A DNA stretch of 64,000 nucleotides from NCBI RefSeq assembly GCF_002262875.1, contig NZ_NKYE01000004.1, positions 186,001 to 250,000 of the forward strand, written 5' to 3'. Source of the DNA: Amycolatopsis antarctica (GTDB lineage: Bacteria > Actinomycetota > Actinomycetes > Mycobacteriales > Pseudonocardiaceae). The notes below the pieces were generated by a model. That model did no database searches. It saw nothing but the letters and a program-made list of their open reading frames with translations, and had not been told where the DNA came from. A program made the translations under genes and the position numbers. This document shows, piece by piece, positions 18,553 to 30,313 of the stretch (position 1 is its first letter; every line of letters starts with the position of its first letter).

Positions 18553-18828
18553 CTACGGGCGGTAGTTCGCCGGCTCGGCGGCGCCGGCTTCCGGCGCGCG
18601 GACCTGACCGGGTCCGGTGGCGGGGAGATCGGCGCCGTCGACGCAGCCGCCGACCAGTTCCACGTGGTTGTCGTGCCGGATGTACTGCGCGGGATCGCCG
18701 CAGGTGGCCTGCTCGACGGTGTAGAAGGCGGCGCCGGTCAGCGCGATGGCGGACGCCACCGCCGCGACCATCGGGACGACGCCGGACGAACGGCCGCTCC
18801 GGCTCTGTCCCGTGTGCCCCCGTCGCAT
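18553..18828 (-). CDS. Small single-pass membrane or exported protein, unknown
   Basis: The protein has 91 residues: a basic N-terminus, one hydrophobic helix (about 17-38) and an external segment with two cysteines (QATCGDPAQYIRHDNH and VGGCVDG) that could form a disulfide. I do not recognise the family. GGGAG lies before the ATG. It is convergent with metB, one base apart, and is downstream of hpd beyond a hairpin. Confidence 0.55.
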   Translation of the reverse strand: MRRGHTGQSRSGRSSGVVPMVAAVASAIALTGAAFYTVEQATCGDPAQYIRHDNHVELVGGCVDGADLPATGPGQVRAPEAGAAEPANYRP

Positions 18829-18922
18829 GGCTTTCTCCCGGGTCGTCGCTGGTTGTCGTGCCCAGGGTACCCGCCTCACGCGGACGTCACCTGACGCCGT
18901 GACGGAAACCGGCTCCGGGCAC

Positions 18923-18961
18923 GGAAAGGCCGGTGAACGGCGCCCGTCCACCGGCCTTTCC
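18923..18961 (-). terminator. Terminator hairpin downstream of hpd
   Basis: Arms of 13 bp (18923-18935 and 18949-18961; GGAAAGGCCGGTG and its complement) flank a 13-base loop, starting 13 bases past the hpd stop. Confidence 0.75.
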
Positions 18962-18973
18962 CCGCGACGGTCG

Positions 18974-20817
<1,844 letters not shown>

Positions 20818-20821
20818 TCCC

Positions 20822-21622
20822 TCAGCGGACGTACTCCAGGTAGCGCCGCGCCGAACGCTGCACGACCCGGTTGCCGTCGCTTCGGACCACCGCCGACCAC
20901 CAGGCACCGTAGATCGCCTGGAAAGCCAATGGGCGCAAGGTTTCCGCGGCCTGGCGGACGATCTGCGGACGTTCCGGGATCAGGTTCGGGTAGCTGTACA
21001 TGAAGCCGACGTGCGTGCGATCCGGGATAACCTGGACGATGTCGCCGCTCAGCAGCGCGCCGTCACCGTGTTCGCCGCCGGCCCAGTGCAGCACGGTGCC
21101 GCCCGCGAAGTGCACGCCGAGGTTGTGCAGCGTCAGGTCCGGCCCGAGCGATTTCTCCCGGCCGCTCCAGAACTCGATCGCCGGATCCGGCCGTCCCACC
21201 CATTCGCGATCGTTCTCGTGCAGGTACACCGGGGCGTCGAAGACGCGGGCCCACTCGACCATCGTCGTGTAGTAGTGCGGGTGGCTGATCGCGATGCCGG
21301 TGAGTCCACCGAGTTCGGCCACCCTGGCGATGATCTCGTCGTCGAGCAGCGCGGTGCAGTCCCAGAGGACGTTGCCTGCATCGGTGCGTACCAGCAGTGC
21401 CCGCTGCCCGATGGCGAATCCCGGCGTGCTGCCGATCCCGGTGATTCCCGGTCCCTCGTCCTCGATCCGGGCCGTCTGGCTCTCCCGCACGGCGGTCAGG
21501 TCGGTCCACCGCTGCCCCGCGGCGGGCACGTACTGGCGCTCGTCCAGGCAGACCGGGCAGGTCTCCCGCGGCTCGCCGTACTGCATTCCGCAGGCGGCAC
21601 AGATCGGCGGTTCGGCTGTCAT
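20822..21622 (-). CDS. MBL-fold protein with N-terminal zinc ribbon and altered metal motif
   Basis: The protein has 266 residues. The N-terminus holds two CxxC knuckles (CAACGMQY and CPVCLDE), a rubredoxin-like zinc ribbon. A metallo-beta-lactamase fold follows, but the HxHxDH motif reads HPHYYTTM, so the Asp-His pair is missing. Later metal residues such as the Asp of LLSGDIVQV are kept. It may bind metal differently or act on an unusual substrate; the function is unknown. The ATG at 21622 follows AGGGGG; an upstream start at 21661 is possible. It converges with the Lrp gene. Confidence 0.7.
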   Translation of the reverse strand: MTAEPPICAACGMQYGEPRETCPVCLDERQYVPAAGQRWTDLTAVRESQTARIEDEGPGITGIGSTPGFAIGQRALLVRTDAGNVLWDCTALLDDEIIARVAELGGLTGIAISHPHYYTTMVEWARVFDAPVYLHENDREWVGRPDPAIEFWSGREKSLGPDLTLHNLGVHFAGGTVLHWAGGEHGDGALLSGDIVQVIPDRTHVGFMYSYPNLIPERPQIVRQAAETLRPLAFQAIYGAWWSAVVRSDGNRVVQRSARRYLEYVR

Positions 21623-21702
21623 CTCGGAAACCCCCTGCCGGCGGGACGCGGTCACCTCCATTGTGGCCGGACGGCCCGCCCGGGCAACGGCAGATCGCCG
21701 GG

Positions 21703-22887
21703 TCAGCGGCGACCGGTTCGCGGCGGCGCACCCACCGCCGCCAGCGCCCCGTCCGCGGCGGCTGTCGCGCTGTTGATCGAGATCTCACCGCGCATTCCCG
21801 GCGCGGCCACCATGTCGCCCGCCAGGAAGACGCCGTCCCCGCGATCCACGGCGGGACGGTCGCGCCAGGTCCGGCCGGGGAAGTCGATCGCACCGGCCCG
21901 CCGGTGCGCGACGGCGTCGCGGCTCCACGTCGTCCGGTCCCGTCGGCCCGGCACCAGTGCGTCGACGAGAGTGTCCAGCCGTGCGAGCGCGTCCCGGCGT
22001 GGTTCGCCCTCGCGGATCGGCAGGCTCGCCTGGTACAGCGCCTCACCGCGCGGGGCTAGCGTCCGGTCCGGCCGGGAGTAGCACTCGGCGAACCCGCCCT
22101 CGTCCAGGTCGAACAGCACGAACGGATCGCCTCGCCGCCTGGTCACCGCGAAGTCGAGCAGCACGCAACTGCCGCTGTCCCAGTGCAGCGTCTCGTCGCC
22201 GAGCAGCAGGCGTGCACTCGCCAGTTCGGTCGCGACGATCGTGGGGTTCGACGGCAGTTCGGTGACCCTGCTGTCCAGTTCGATGCGCACGCCCAGTTCG
22301 CGGGCGCGCGCGGCGAGACGTCCGGTCACCGCGGGCCAGCCGCCGCGCACGTACCGCACCGCCGGGATCGACGGGGCGAGCACGCGCCGGATCAGGTCCC
22401 AGACGAAGCGCGCCGACAGCACACCGGAATCGGGCAGATACGTGACGACGCCGATGAGGCTCGCGGCCTGCCGGGCGGCCTCGGCGCCGAACTCCGCGCT
22501 CGCCCAGGTGGTGAAGTCGACGTCCACGGGGGCGGTGCGGCCGCGCCCCGCCACCAGCCGCAGCAGGTCCCTGCTGAGCCCGCGCCGGATCCGTCCGTCC
22601 AGCCGGTACCGGCCGGTCGCGACGGCGAGCAGCGGCGTACGTGCCGCGTGACCGAGCAGGTCGCGTTCCTCGAGCCACGTCCAGTGCGGGCCGTCGTCGT
22701 AGAACACGTGCGGGCCCTCGTGCGCGACGTGTGGCGGAGCGGTCGCGCGCCCGCGTCCGCCGAGGGTGGAGTGTGCCTCGTGGAGGGTGACCGCCGCGCC
22801 GCGCTCGGCGCAGGCGACGGCCGCCACCAGGCCGGCGATACCGCCGCCGACCACCGTTATCTCCTTGTTCCCGCCGTTCTCCGGCAT
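21703..22887 (-). CDS. FAD-dependent amine-oxidase/phytoene-desaturase-like oxidoreductase
   Basis: The protein has 394 residues. The N-terminal dinucleotide-binding motif VVGGGIAGLVAA is followed by the GG motif GGRGRA and, near the C-terminus, GVFLAGDMVAAPGMRGE, which contacts the flavin. This is the layout of NAD(P)-binding flavoproteins related to phytoene desaturases and amine oxidases. The substrate is not evident, and no carotenoid genes are nearby. GGAG lies before the ATG, but it is inside a 16-bp hairpin stem (22893-22935), so translation may be controlled. Confidence 0.8.
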   Translation of the reverse strand: MPENGGNKEITVVGGGIAGLVAAVACAERGAAVTLHEAHSTLGGRGRATAPPHVAHEGPHVFYDDGPHWTWLEERDLLGHAARTPLLAVATGRYRLDGRIRRGLSRDLLRLVAGRGRTAPVDVDFTTWASAEFGAEAARQAASLIGVVTYLPDSGVLSARFVWDLIRRVLAPSIPAVRYVRGGWPAVTGRLAARARELGVRIELDSRVTELPSNPTIVATELASARLLLGDETLHWDSGSCVLLDFAVTRRRGDPFVLFDLDEGGFAECYSRPDRTLAPRGEALYQASLPIREGEPRRDALARLDTLVDALVPGRRDRTTWSRDAVAHRRAGAIDFPGRTWRDRPAVDRGDGVFLAGDMVAAPGMRGEISINSATAAADGALAAVGAPPRTGRR

Positions 22888-22892
22888 AACCG

Positions 22893-22935
22893 ACTCCGTC
22901 CTGTGGTCACCGATCTGGCGACCACAGGACGGAGT
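22893..22935 (-). terminator. Long hairpin after greA that buries the next gene's ribosome site
   Basis: Perfect 16-bp arms (22893-22908 and 22920-22935) flank an 11-base loop. The hairpin lies 40 bases past the greA stop and would end its transcript. On read-through RNA the GGAG of the flavoprotein gene is inside the stem, which would hinder initiation there. Confidence 0.7.
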
Positions 22936-22975
22936 GGGATGCGAATGTGTGACAGCGGATGCCGCCCGCCGCGAA

Positions 22976-23464
22976 TCAGCCGCGGTACGGGACCGCCTTC
23001 ACCAGCGTCACATTCTGCTTGCCGCCGTTGGGTAGCTCGTACTCGCGAGCCTCGCCCTCCTTGGCGCCCATCAGCGCCTTGCCCAGCGGGGAGTCGGGGG
23101 AATAGACCTCGAGGTCGCCCTCCGCCCCCTCCTCGCGGGTGGCCAGCAGGAACTTCTCGTCTTCGTCGTCGCCGTCGTAACGCACGGTCAGCACCATGCC
23201 GGGTTCGGCGGTGCCGTCGTTGGCCGGTGCCTCGCCGACCTTGGCGGTCCGCAGCAGCTCCTGGAGGTGCCGGATACGGGCTTCCTGCTGCCCCTGCTCC
23301 TCGCGGGCCGCGTGGTAGCCACCGTTCTCCTTGAGGTCGCCCTCTTCGCGGCTGTCGTTGATCCTCGCGGCGATGACCGGACGGTTCTCGATCAGCTCGT
23401 CGAGCTCGTGCTTGAGCCGGTCGTGGGCATCCTGGGTGAGCCAGGTCACCTTGGTGTCGCTCAC
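22976..23464 (-). CDS. greA: Transcription elongation factor GreA
   Basis: The protein has 162 residues and rescues backtracked RNA polymerase by stimulating transcript cleavage. The N-terminal coiled coil ([20 protein letters not shown] through the acidic tip [13 protein letters not shown]) and the C-terminal FKBP-like domain ending [14 protein letters not shown] are intact. GAGGAG is nine bases before the GTG at 23464; this makes VSDTKVTW the likely start rather than the in-frame ATG three codons upstream, which abuts the ribosome site. It matches the mycobacterial greA position between metB and mca. Confidence 0.95.
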   Translation of the reverse strand: MSDTKVTWLTQDAHDRLKHELDELIENRPVIAARINDSREEGDLKENGGYHAAREEQGQQEARIRHLQELLRTAKVGEAPANDGTAEPGMVLTVRYDGDDEDEKFLLATREEGAEGDLEVYSPDSPLGKALMGAKEGEAREYELPNGGKQNVTLVKAVPYRG

Positions 23465-23559
23465 GGTCACCATCTCCTCGTTAGGCCTGCCGGACATGGG
23501 TGTACATACCGGCTGCCGCGCGGGCATGGCATGCCAACGCGGCTGAGATAAAGGAAAGA

Positions 23560-23579
23560 CACGGCCCGCGTGGGCCGTG
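23560..23579 (-). terminator. Intrinsic terminator of the DUF4307 gene
   Basis: CACGGCCC and GGGCCGTG form an 8-bp stem with a four-base loop. On the minus strand it is followed by TCTTTCCTTTATC, a pyrimidine/U-rich run. It lies about 90 bases beyond the stop at 23671. Confidence 0.7.
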
Positions 23580-23670
23580 CCGGTAGGTCAGGCTAACACG
23601 ATTCGCGGTAGCGACGCCGCCGTCGAACGGCCGTCGCGGGTGCTCAGCGCGGGTTTCACCCCGTTGGCCG

Positions 23671-24111
23671 CTACTCGCTTGACAGGTAGTCCGGTACGTC
23701 ATATGAGCAGCCGAAGACGTCCGCGGTGACGGGTTTGCCGCTGCTCCTGATCACCGCCGACACGGCGGGCACGGAGGCCGGCACGAGCACCTCACGCCGT
23801 CCGCTCTCCGCTCCGCTGAGATCCCGCACACGCACGATGCACACACCGGGACGGGCCGGATCGTCCCGCGTCACGTCCAGCGTGATCTCCATCGAATCCG
23901 GGCCGACCTCGGCGAAACTCCGCCGCTGCGCCTCGATCGGCGCCGCACCCAGATTCTGGTACGCGACGAACGCCAGTACGCCCCCCAGTGCGACGGCCGC
24001 CACGGCGAGAACCACCGCCCGTAACCGACGCGGCGTGCCGCCGCCACGCGGTTTCCCGTACCGCCCCTCGGGGAGGGCGCGGGCACTCTGCTCGGCGGGT
24101 GTGGTGCTCAC
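23671..24111 (-). CDS. DUF4307 family membrane protein
   Basis: The protein has 146 residues: a basic cytosolic head, one transmembrane helix (about 31-52) and an external beta-rich domain ending with [13 protein letters not shown]. The C-terminal GC-Y-P-Y pattern and the position between greA and a divergent mca match the actinobacterial DUF4307 family (Rv1081c in M. tuberculosis). The function is unknown. GGGAGG lies six bases before the GTG at 24111. Confidence 0.83.
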   Translation of the reverse strand: MSTTPAEQSARALPEGRYGKPRGGGTPRRLRAVVLAVAAVALGGVLAFVAYQNLGAAPIEAQRRSFAEVGPDSMEITLDVTRDDPARPGVCIVRVRDLSGAESGRREVLVPASVPAVSAVIRSSGKPVTADVFGCSYDVPDYLSSE

Positions 24112-24292
24112 CCCGGGCCTCCCGGTCGGTCCTGTCGTAGGGACGGGGACAATGGAGCCGATACCCCGCGTGTCGAGTATCCGTGCGGCGCCCGCTCCGG
24201 GAACAGCGGGCCCGGCCCGCGGGTTGTCGTCATCACAGGCGCCGGCGCGGCGGCCGGGCACACGAACAGCAGTGAGAAGGGATCGGGCGGGC

Positions 24293-25192
24293 ATGACGGT
24301 TTCTGATGGGCGGGCCTCCGGGCTCCGGTTGATGGCCGTCCACGCGCATCCGGACGACGAGTCCAGCAAGGGCGCGGCGACCATGGCCCGGTACGTCGCG
24401 GACGGGCACCAGGTCATGGTCGTCACCTGCACCGGTGGCGAGGCGGGCAGCGTGCTGAACCCGGCGATGGACCGCCCGGAGGTGCACGAGAACATGACCG
24501 CGGTGCGCCGCGAGGAGATGGCCACCGCAGCCAAGATCCTCGGCGTCGAGCACCGCTGGCTCGGCTTCGTCGACTCCGGCCTGCCGGAGGGCGAGCCGCT
24601 GCCGCCGCTGCCCGAGGGCTGCTTCGCGGTGGCTCCGCTGGAGGAGTCGACGGCCGCACTGGTGGAGGCGATCCGCGAGTTCCGGCCGCACGTCGTGCTC
24701 ACCTACGACGAGAACGGCGGCTACCCGCACCCCGACCACATCCGCTGCCACGAGATCTCCGTCGCGGCGTTCGACGCCGCTCCGGAGCCCGACCGCTTCC
24801 CCGAGGCGGGCGAGCCGTGGCAGCCGCTGAAGCTGTACTACATGCACGGCTTCTCCCGCGCCCGGATGGCGGCCTTCCACGAGGCGCTGACCGAGGCCGG
24901 ACTCGAGTCGCCCTACGCGGAGTGGCTCAGCAACTGGGACCCGGACAAGGCCGACGTGATGGAGCGGGTCACCACCCAGGTCGAGTGCGGCGACTACTTC
25001 GAGCAGCGGGACGAGGCGCTCAGGGCGCACGCCACCCAGATCGACCCGGACAGCCGCTGGTTCGCCGTCCCGCGGGACCTGCAGCGCAAGGTCTGGCCGA
25101 CGGAGGAGTACGAACTCGTCCGCTCGCTTGTGGACAGCACGCTGCCGGAGGACGATCTGTTCGCGGGCGTCAAGGAGAAGGTGGAGCGATGA
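24293..25192 (+). CDS. mca: Mycothiol S-conjugate amidase
   Basis: The protein has 299 residues. This zinc amidase cleaves mycothiol-toxin conjugates to glucosaminyl-inositol and a mercapturic acid, which is exported. It belongs to the PIG-L/LmbE fold. Zinc ligands His19 and Asp22 are in AHPDDE and His149 is in HPDH. Lys26 in ESSKGA is the residue that marks Mca rather than the deacetylase MshB. It overlaps the next small membrane protein gene by four bases (ATGA). Confidence 0.93.
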   Translation: MTVSDGRASGLRLMAVHAHPDDESSKGAATMARYVADGHQVMVVTCTGGEAGSVLNPAMDRPEVHENMTAVRREEMATAAKILGVEHRWLGFVDSGLPEGEPLPPLPEGCFAVAPLEESTAALVEAIREFRPHVVLTYDENGGYPHPDHIRCHEISVAAFDAAPEPDRFPEAGEPWQPLKLYYMHGFSRARMAAFHEALTEAGLESPYAEWLSNWDPDKADVMERVTTQVECGDYFEQRDEALRAHATQIDPDSRWFAVPRDLQRKVWPTEEYELVRSLVDSTLPEDDLFAGVKEKVER

Positions 25193-25518
25193 TTCTCGGT
25201 GCGGGTCCGCCCGTCGTCACGGTCGCGACGGTGCTGGCGCAGCAGCAGCCCGGCAACGGTGACGGTGGCGGTCAGGGTGAGGACTTCGGCAAGTCGTCCC
25301 CGGTCGGCCTGCTGGTGCTGATCCTGTTCCTCATCGCCGTGGTCCTGCTGGTCCGCTCGATGACCAAGCACCTCAAGCGCGTCCCGGAGAGCTTCGACGA
25401 GCCCGGTGCGGCGACCACCGCCACCGAGGCGGAGCCGGGCGAACCCGCCGCCGAGGAGCGCGAGGAGCCGGAAGCGGCCGAGGGCAGGGTCGAGCCGGTG
25501 CCGAAACGCGAGTCCTAG
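25189..25518 (+). CDS. Small single-pass membrane protein next to mca
   Basis: The protein has 109 residues: an exported-looking head, one transmembrane helix (about 38-56, [16 protein letters not shown]), then a basic stop-transfer ([11 protein letters not shown]) and an acidic E/A-rich tail. It starts within the mca stop codon (ATGA), so translation is coupled. It corresponds in position to Rv1083 of M. tuberculosis. The function is unknown; a link to mycothiol detoxification is suggested only by coupling. Confidence 0.75.
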   Translation: MILGAGPPVVTVATVLAQQQPGNGDGGGQGEDFGKSSPVGLLVLILFLIAVVLLVRSMTKHLKRVPESFDEPGAATTATEAEPGEPAAEEREEPEAAEGRVEPVPKRES

Positions 25519-25556
25519 GCACTGCCGGGTCCCTCGCGGTTTGACACGCTGGGTGC

Positions 25557-27560
25557 ATGCCGAACCGTCTCGCCAGCGCCACCAGCCCGTACCTGCTCCA
25601 GCACGCCGACAACCCGGTCGACTGGTGGCCCTGGAGTGCGGACGCGCTGGCCGAAGCGAAACGCCGGGACGTGCCGATCCTGTTGTCGATCGGCTACGCG
25701 GCCTGCCACTGGTGCCACGTCATGGCGCACGAGTCCTTCGAGGACGAGGCGACCGCGGCGGTGATGAACGCGGGCTTCGTGAACATCAAGGTGGATCGCG
25801 AGGAACGTCCCGACATCGACGCGATCTACATGACGGCCACCCAGGCGATGACCGGGCACGGCGGGTGGCCGATGACCTGTTTCCTCACGCCCGAGGGCGA
25901 ACCCTTCCACTGCGGCACGTACTACCCGCCCGCCCCGCGGCCGGGAATCCCGGCGTTCGGCCAGTTGCTGGAGGCGGCGGGCCGCGCCTGGGCCGAGCAG
26001 CGCGAGGAGCTGCGGGAGAGCGCGGGCCGGATCCTCGCGCACATCGGCGAGCAGACCGGCCCCTTGCAGGAGGCCGTGGTGGACGCCGAGGCGGTGGCGG
26101 GCGCGGCGGCGAAGCTGCGCTACGACCAGGACCCGGTGAACGGCGGCTTCGGTGGTGCGCCGAAGTTCCCGCCGTCGATGGTGCTGGAGTTCCTGTTGCG
26201 CCACCACGAGCGCACCGGTTCCGCGGACGCGCTCGCGGTGGCCACCTCGTGCATGGACGCCATGGCCAGGGGTGGCATCTACGACCAGCTCGCCGGCGGC
26301 TTCGCCCGGTACTCGGTGGACGCCGGATGGGTCGTACCGCACTTCGAGAAGATGTTGTACGACAACGCTTTGCTGCTGCGCGCCTACGCGCATCTCGCCC
26401 GCCGCACGGGTTCGGCACTCGCCCGCCGGGTCACCGAGGAGACCGCCGGGTTCCTGGTCCGCGAGCTGCGTACCGCGCAGGGTGGGTTCGCCGCCTCGCT
26501 CGACGCGGACACCGACGGGGTCGAGGGCCTGACCTACGTCTGGACACCGGAGGAACTGCGCTCGGTGCTCGGGGACGCCGACGCCGCCTGGGCGGCGGAG
26601 CTGTTCGGCGTCACCGAGGACGGCACCTTCGAGGAGGGCGCCTCGACGCTGCGACTGCCACGCGACCCGGACGACGAGCGGCGTTTCCGGCGTGTCCGGG
26701 AGACGCTGCTGGTGAAGCGGGCGACCCGTCCGCAACCGGGACTCGACGACAAGGTGATCGCCGCGTGGAACGGACAGGCCATCACGGCGCTGGCCGAGGC
26801 CGGACTGGCACTCGACCGTCCACAGTGGATTGATGCGGCCGTGGACGCCGCGAACCTGTTGCTGGACAAGCACATCGTCGACGGACGGTTGCGGCGCAGC
26901 TCCCGGGGTGGCGTGGTCGGCGAAGCGGCGGGAGTGCTGGAGGACCACGGCTGCCTGGCGGACGGCCTGCTCGCGCTGCACCAGGCGACCGGTGAGCCCC
27001 GGTGGCTGGCCGCCGCCACTGGATTGCTGGACCTCGCGCTGGAGCGCTTCGCCGGGGATGTTCCGGGGGCCTTCCACGACACCGCCGACGACGCCGAGGC
27101 GCTCGTGCACCGGCCGTCCGATCCGACCGACAACGCCAGTCCCGCCGGGGCGTCGGCGCTGGCCGCTGCGCTGCTGACGGCGTCCGCGCTGGCCGGGCCG
27201 GACGTCGCCGCGCGGTACCGGGAGGCGGCGGAGCGTGCGCTGAGCCGGGCGGGCGCGCTGGCGGCGAAGGCGCCCCGGTTCGCCGGTCACTGGCTGACCG
27301 TCGCCGAGGCGGCGCTGGCCGGTCCGGTGCAGGTGGCCGTGGTCGGGGCGGATCCCGGCTCCCGGGCCTCGCTGCTGCGCGCCGCCGTCGCGGGGGTGCA
27401 CGGCGGGGCGATCGTGCTGGCCGGTGAACCGGAGGCGGCCGGGGTCCCGTTGCTGGACGGCCGCCCGCTGGTCGCGGGCTCGCCCGCCGCGTACGTCTGC
27501 CGTGGCTACGTCTGTGACCGCCCGGTCACCACGCCGGAAGAGCTCACCGCCGCCCTCTGA
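25557..27560 (+). CDS. Thioredoxin-fold DUF255/YyaL-type protein
   Basis: The protein has 667 residues. The N-terminal thioredoxin-like domain starts with [20 protein letters not shown] and has Cys50-His-Trp-Cys53 (AACHWCHVM). The large C-terminal part is an alpha/alpha barrel resembling N-acylglucosamine epimerase folds, with [14 protein letters not shown] and [10 protein letters not shown]. This matches the widespread spermatogenesis-associated 20/YyaL family (Rv1084 in M. tuberculosis), whose reaction is not settled. It lies 38 bases after the mca-linked membrane protein gene. Confidence 0.88.
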   Translation: MPNRLASATSPYLLQHADNPVDWWPWSADALAEAKRRDVPILLSIGYAACHWCHVMAHESFEDEATAAVMNAGFVNIKVDREERPDIDAIYMTATQAMTGHGGWPMTCFLTPEGEPFHCGTYYPPAPRPGIPAFGQLLEAAGRAWAEQREELRESAGRILAHIGEQTGPLQEAVVDAEAVAGAAAKLRYDQDPVNGGFGGAPKFPPSMVLEFLLRHHERTGSADALAVATSCMDAMARGGIYDQLAGGFARYSVDAGWVVPHFEKMLYDNALLLRAYAHLARRTGSALARRVTEETAGFLVRELRTAQGGFAASLDADTDGVEGLTYVWTPEELRSVLGDADAAWAAELFGVTEDGTFEEGASTLRLPRDPDDERRFRRVRETLLVKRATRPQPGLDDKVIAAWNGQAITALAEAGLALDRPQWIDAAVDAANLLLDKHIVDGRLRRSSRGGVVGEAAGVLEDHGCLADGLLALHQATGEPRWLAAATGLLDLALERFAGDVPGAFHDTADDAEALVHRPSDPTDNASPAGASALAAALLTASALAGPDVAARYREAAERALSRAGALAAKAPRFAGHWLTVAEAALAGPVQVAVVGADPGSRASLLRAAVAGVHGGAIVLAGEPEAAGVPLLDGRPLVAGSPAAYVCRGYVCDRPVTTPEELTAAL

Positions 27561-27645
27561 CATCGCCGCCACCTCCAGGTCGGGGTTCCGCTGGTGGTGA
27601 ACGGGCACCTCACGGTCTTGATTCAGGCGTAACGTTCGTAGTGAC

Positions 27646-27660
27646 GTAATCATGTAATCA
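27646..27660 (+). promoter_or_regulatory. Direct repeat GTAATCA upstream of the 27671 gene
   Basis: GTAATCA occurs twice, eight bases apart (about 27647-27653 and 27654-27660 with one spacer base), in an A/T-rich patch ending at the ribosome site AAGGAG. It could be an activator site or part of the promoter. Confidence 0.3.
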
Positions 27661-27670
27661 AGGAGCGACC

Positions 27671-28246
27671 ATGGGACGTGGCTGGAACGGCGGACGCGGA
27701 TGGAACGGTGGACGCGGCAGGCAGCAGGCGGAGGCACCCCCGGCGGACGGCGTGGGCGCCTGGTTCGCGGGCAGGTTGCCGGAGGGCTGGTTCACCGCGG
27801 CGCCCGAGGTGACCGTGGACCGCGAGGAGATCGTCGTGGTCGGTGAGCTGCCCGCGATCGAGGGCGAGCAGCCGGACGATGCCGCCCGTGGTGCCGCCGA
27901 GGATGGCCGGATCAGCCGATTCCGCGAGGAGACCAGGGAGGAACGCATCGAGATCGCCCGCCAGGCCGAGTACCGCTACCAGCGCAAGGTCGCCTGGGGT
28001 GCCAGGGTGGGCGGCACCACCGAGCTGTTCACGACGGCGTCCGTCCCGGTGATGACCCGGCTGCGGCAGCCGGAGCGCCTGGTGCTCGACACACTGGTCG
28101 ACGCCGGGGTGGCGCGTTCCCGCTCGGAGGCGCTGGCGTGGGCGGTACGGCTGGTCGGGGAGCACGCCGACGCCTGGCTTGGCGAACTGCGGGAAGCGAT
28201 GGCCACCGTCGACGATCTCCGCGCCAAGGGCCCTGACCTGGGCTGA
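27671..28246 (+). CDS. Hypothetical protein with RHH-like C-terminus
   Basis: The protein has 191 residues. The N-terminus repeats GRGWNGG twice; the middle is acidic and charged (EETREERIEIARQAEYRYQR). The C-terminus (LVLDTLVDAGVARSRSEALAWAVRLV) looks like a ribbon-helix-helix or small helical domain. I do not recognise the whole protein. AAGGAG lies seven bases before the ATG. It opens the accessory block that interrupts the mycobacteria-like order. Confidence 0.6.
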   Translation: MGRGWNGGRGWNGGRGRQQAEAPPADGVGAWFAGRLPEGWFTAAPEVTVDREEIVVVGELPAIEGEQPDDAARGAAEDGRISRFREETREERIEIARQAEYRYQRKVAWGARVGGTTELFTTASVPVMTRLRQPERLVLDTLVDAGVARSRSEALAWAVRLVGEHADAWLGELREAMATVDDLRAKGPDLG

Positions 28247-28322
28247 CCGCGTCACATAGCGACATCGGCGCGGGTGCGGCAGGCTTGGTTACGCGGGAGT
28301 AGCCAAGCGTTGCGGAGGAAGC

Positions 28323-30311
28323 ATGAACCAGCCGCCGGTGCCGGAGAAGATCGACCAGGGCGCCATCACCGACGTTCTCGACGGCCGGTGGGCCGAGGTA
28401 CGGCGGATGATCCGGGACCAGGTCGCCGCCGCGGAATTCCTCGAGTCGCACGAACTCGACACCGAACGGCACCGGGCGCAGGTGTACGAGCAGCTCGCCG
28501 AACTCGCGGCGAGCGGACGGCAGCGGCTCGGGTTCGCCGCCGAGTACGGCGGTGGCGACGACGTCGGCGGTTCGCTGGTGTCGTTCGAGATGCTCGGCTT
28601 CGGTGACCTGTCGCTGATGGTCAAGGCGGGCGTGCAGTGGGGACTGTTCGGCGGTGCCGTGCAGCTTCTCGGTACCGCCCGGCATCACGAGCGGTACCTG
28701 CGCCCGATCATGGATCTGGAACTGCCCGGCTGTTTCGCGATGACCGAGACCGGGCACGGCTCGGACGTCGCGAACCTGCGCACCACGGCCACCTACGATC
28801 CGGCGTCCGCGGAGTTCGTCGTGGACACCCCGCACGAGGCGGCGCGCAAGGACTACATCGGCAACGCCGCCCGTGACGGTCGCATGGCCGTGGTGTTCGC
28901 CCAGCTCGTCACCGAGGGCGAAAGCCGTGGTGTGCATGCCTTCCTGGTGCCGATCCGGGACGAGAACGGCAACACCGCGCCGGGGGTGAGGATCGAGGAC
29001 TGCGGACGCAAGGCCGGACTGAACGGCGTGGACAACGGACGGCTGAGCTTCGCCGGCGTGCGCGTTCCGCGTGCGGCGCTGCTCAACGCGTACGGCGACG
29101 TGGCCGTCGACGGCACGTACTCCAGTTCCATCGAGAGCGACAGCAGGCGTTTCTTCACCATGCTCGGCGCGTTGATCCGCGGCCGGGTGTCGGTGGCGGG
29201 CAGCGCGGGCAACGCGACGAAGCGGGCGCTGGCCATCGCGGTCCGCTACGGCGAGGCTCGCAGGCAGTTCGCCCGGCCGGGCGACCCGGACGAGGTCGTG
29301 CTGCTCGACTACCGAGCCCACCAGCGCAAGCTGCTGCCCGCTCTGGCGAAGACGTACGCGTTGCACTTCGCGCAGGAGGAACTCGTCGGCGCCCTGCACG
29401 ACCTGTCGAACCAGGGCGACTCCGCCGAGGTCGACGAGCACCGGCAGCGGGAACTCGAATCGCGGGCGGCCGGGGTCAAGGCGTTCGCCACCTGGCATGC
29501 CACCAGTTCCATCCAGACGGCCCGGGAGGCCTGTGGCGGCGCGGGGTATCTGGCGGAGAACGTGCTGCCCGCGCTGAAGGCGGACACCGACGTCTTCACC
29601 ACCTTCGAGGGCGACAACACCGTGCTCCTGCAACTCGTCGCGAAGGGCCTGCTGACCAGTTACAAGGACCACTTCGAGGAGCTCAGCCCGCTGGCCACGG
29701 CCAGGTTCGTGGCCGAGCAGTTCGTCGGCACCGTCATGGAACGCACGGCCGCGCGCAAGCTCATCGACCGGCTGGTCGACGCGGGCCCCGGCAACGACGA
29801 CGATGCCACGCTGCTGGACCGCGGCTGGCAGGTGAAGGCGTTCTGCGACCGGGAGGAGCACCTGCTCGACGGGGCCGCCGCCCGTCTGCGCCGGGTGTCC
29901 GATGATGACGCGGATCCGTTCGAGGTGTTCAACGGCGCGCAGGATCACCTGCTGCACGCGGCGTCCGCGCACGTGGAGCGGATCCTGCTGGAGGCCTTCG
30001 TCGCGGGCGTCGACCGCTGTGCCGATCCGGCGGCGAAAGCCTTGCTGGACAAGGTATGTGACCTGTTCGTGCTGTCCACCATCGAAGCGGACCGGGCCTG
30101 GTTCCTCGAACACGGACGGCTCACCTCGGCCCGGTCGAAGGCCGTCGTGGCGACCGTGAACGAGCTGTGCGCGGAGTTGCGCCCGCACGCGAGCATCCTG
30201 GTCGACGCTTTCGCCATCCCCGAACAGTTCATCGCCGCCGCACCGATCGCAGCCGGGGCGGAGCGCGGGCGACAGGACGTGATGCGCGCGCACGACGCCG
30301 CGGTGCGCTGA
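28323..30311 (+). CDS. Acyl-CoA dehydrogenase/oxidase family protein
   Basis: The protein has 662 residues and oxidises an acyl-CoA to the 2-enoyl-CoA with FAD. It is longer than bacterial acyl-CoA dehydrogenases (about 390) and has the acyl-CoA oxidase layout. The flavin loop CFAMTETGHGSD is present. ACGGAGYLAENVLP and then the presumed catalytic Glu429 in TTFEGDNTVL lie downstream, with a C-terminal alpha domain. Whether oxygen or an electron-transfer flavoprotein accepts electrons cannot be told. GGAGG lies before the ATG. A CPBP protease gene follows two bases after its stop. Confidence 0.87.
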   Translation: MNQPPVPEKIDQGAITDVLDGRWAEVRRMIRDQVAAAEFLESHELDTERHRAQVYEQLAELAASGRQRLGFAAEYGGGDDVGGSLVSFEMLGFGDLSLMVKAGVQWGLFGGAVQLLGTARHHERYLRPIMDLELPGCFAMTETGHGSDVANLRTTATYDPASAEFVVDTPHEAARKDYIGNAARDGRMAVVFAQLVTEGESRGVHAFLVPIRDENGNTAPGVRIEDCGRKAGLNGVDNGRLSFAGVRVPRAALLNAYGDVAVDGTYSSSIESDSRRFFTMLGALIRGRVSVAGSAGNATKRALAIAVRYGEARRQFARPGDPDEVVLLDYRAHQRKLLPALAKTYALHFAQEELVGALHDLSNQGDSAEVDEHRQRELESRAAGVKAFATWHATSSIQTAREACGGAGYLAENVLPALKADTDVFTTFEGDNTVLLQLVAKGLLTSYKDHFEELSPLATARFVAEQFVGTVMERTAARKLIDRLVDAGPGNDDDATLLDRGWQVKAFCDREEHLLDGAAARLRRVSDDDADPFEVFNGAQDHLLHAASAHVERILLEAFVAGVDRCADPAAKALLDKVCDLFVLSTIEADRAWFLEHGRLTSARSKAVVATVNELCAELRPHASILVDAFAIPEQFIAAAPIAAGAERGRQDVMRAHDAAVR

Positions 30312-30313
30312 GC

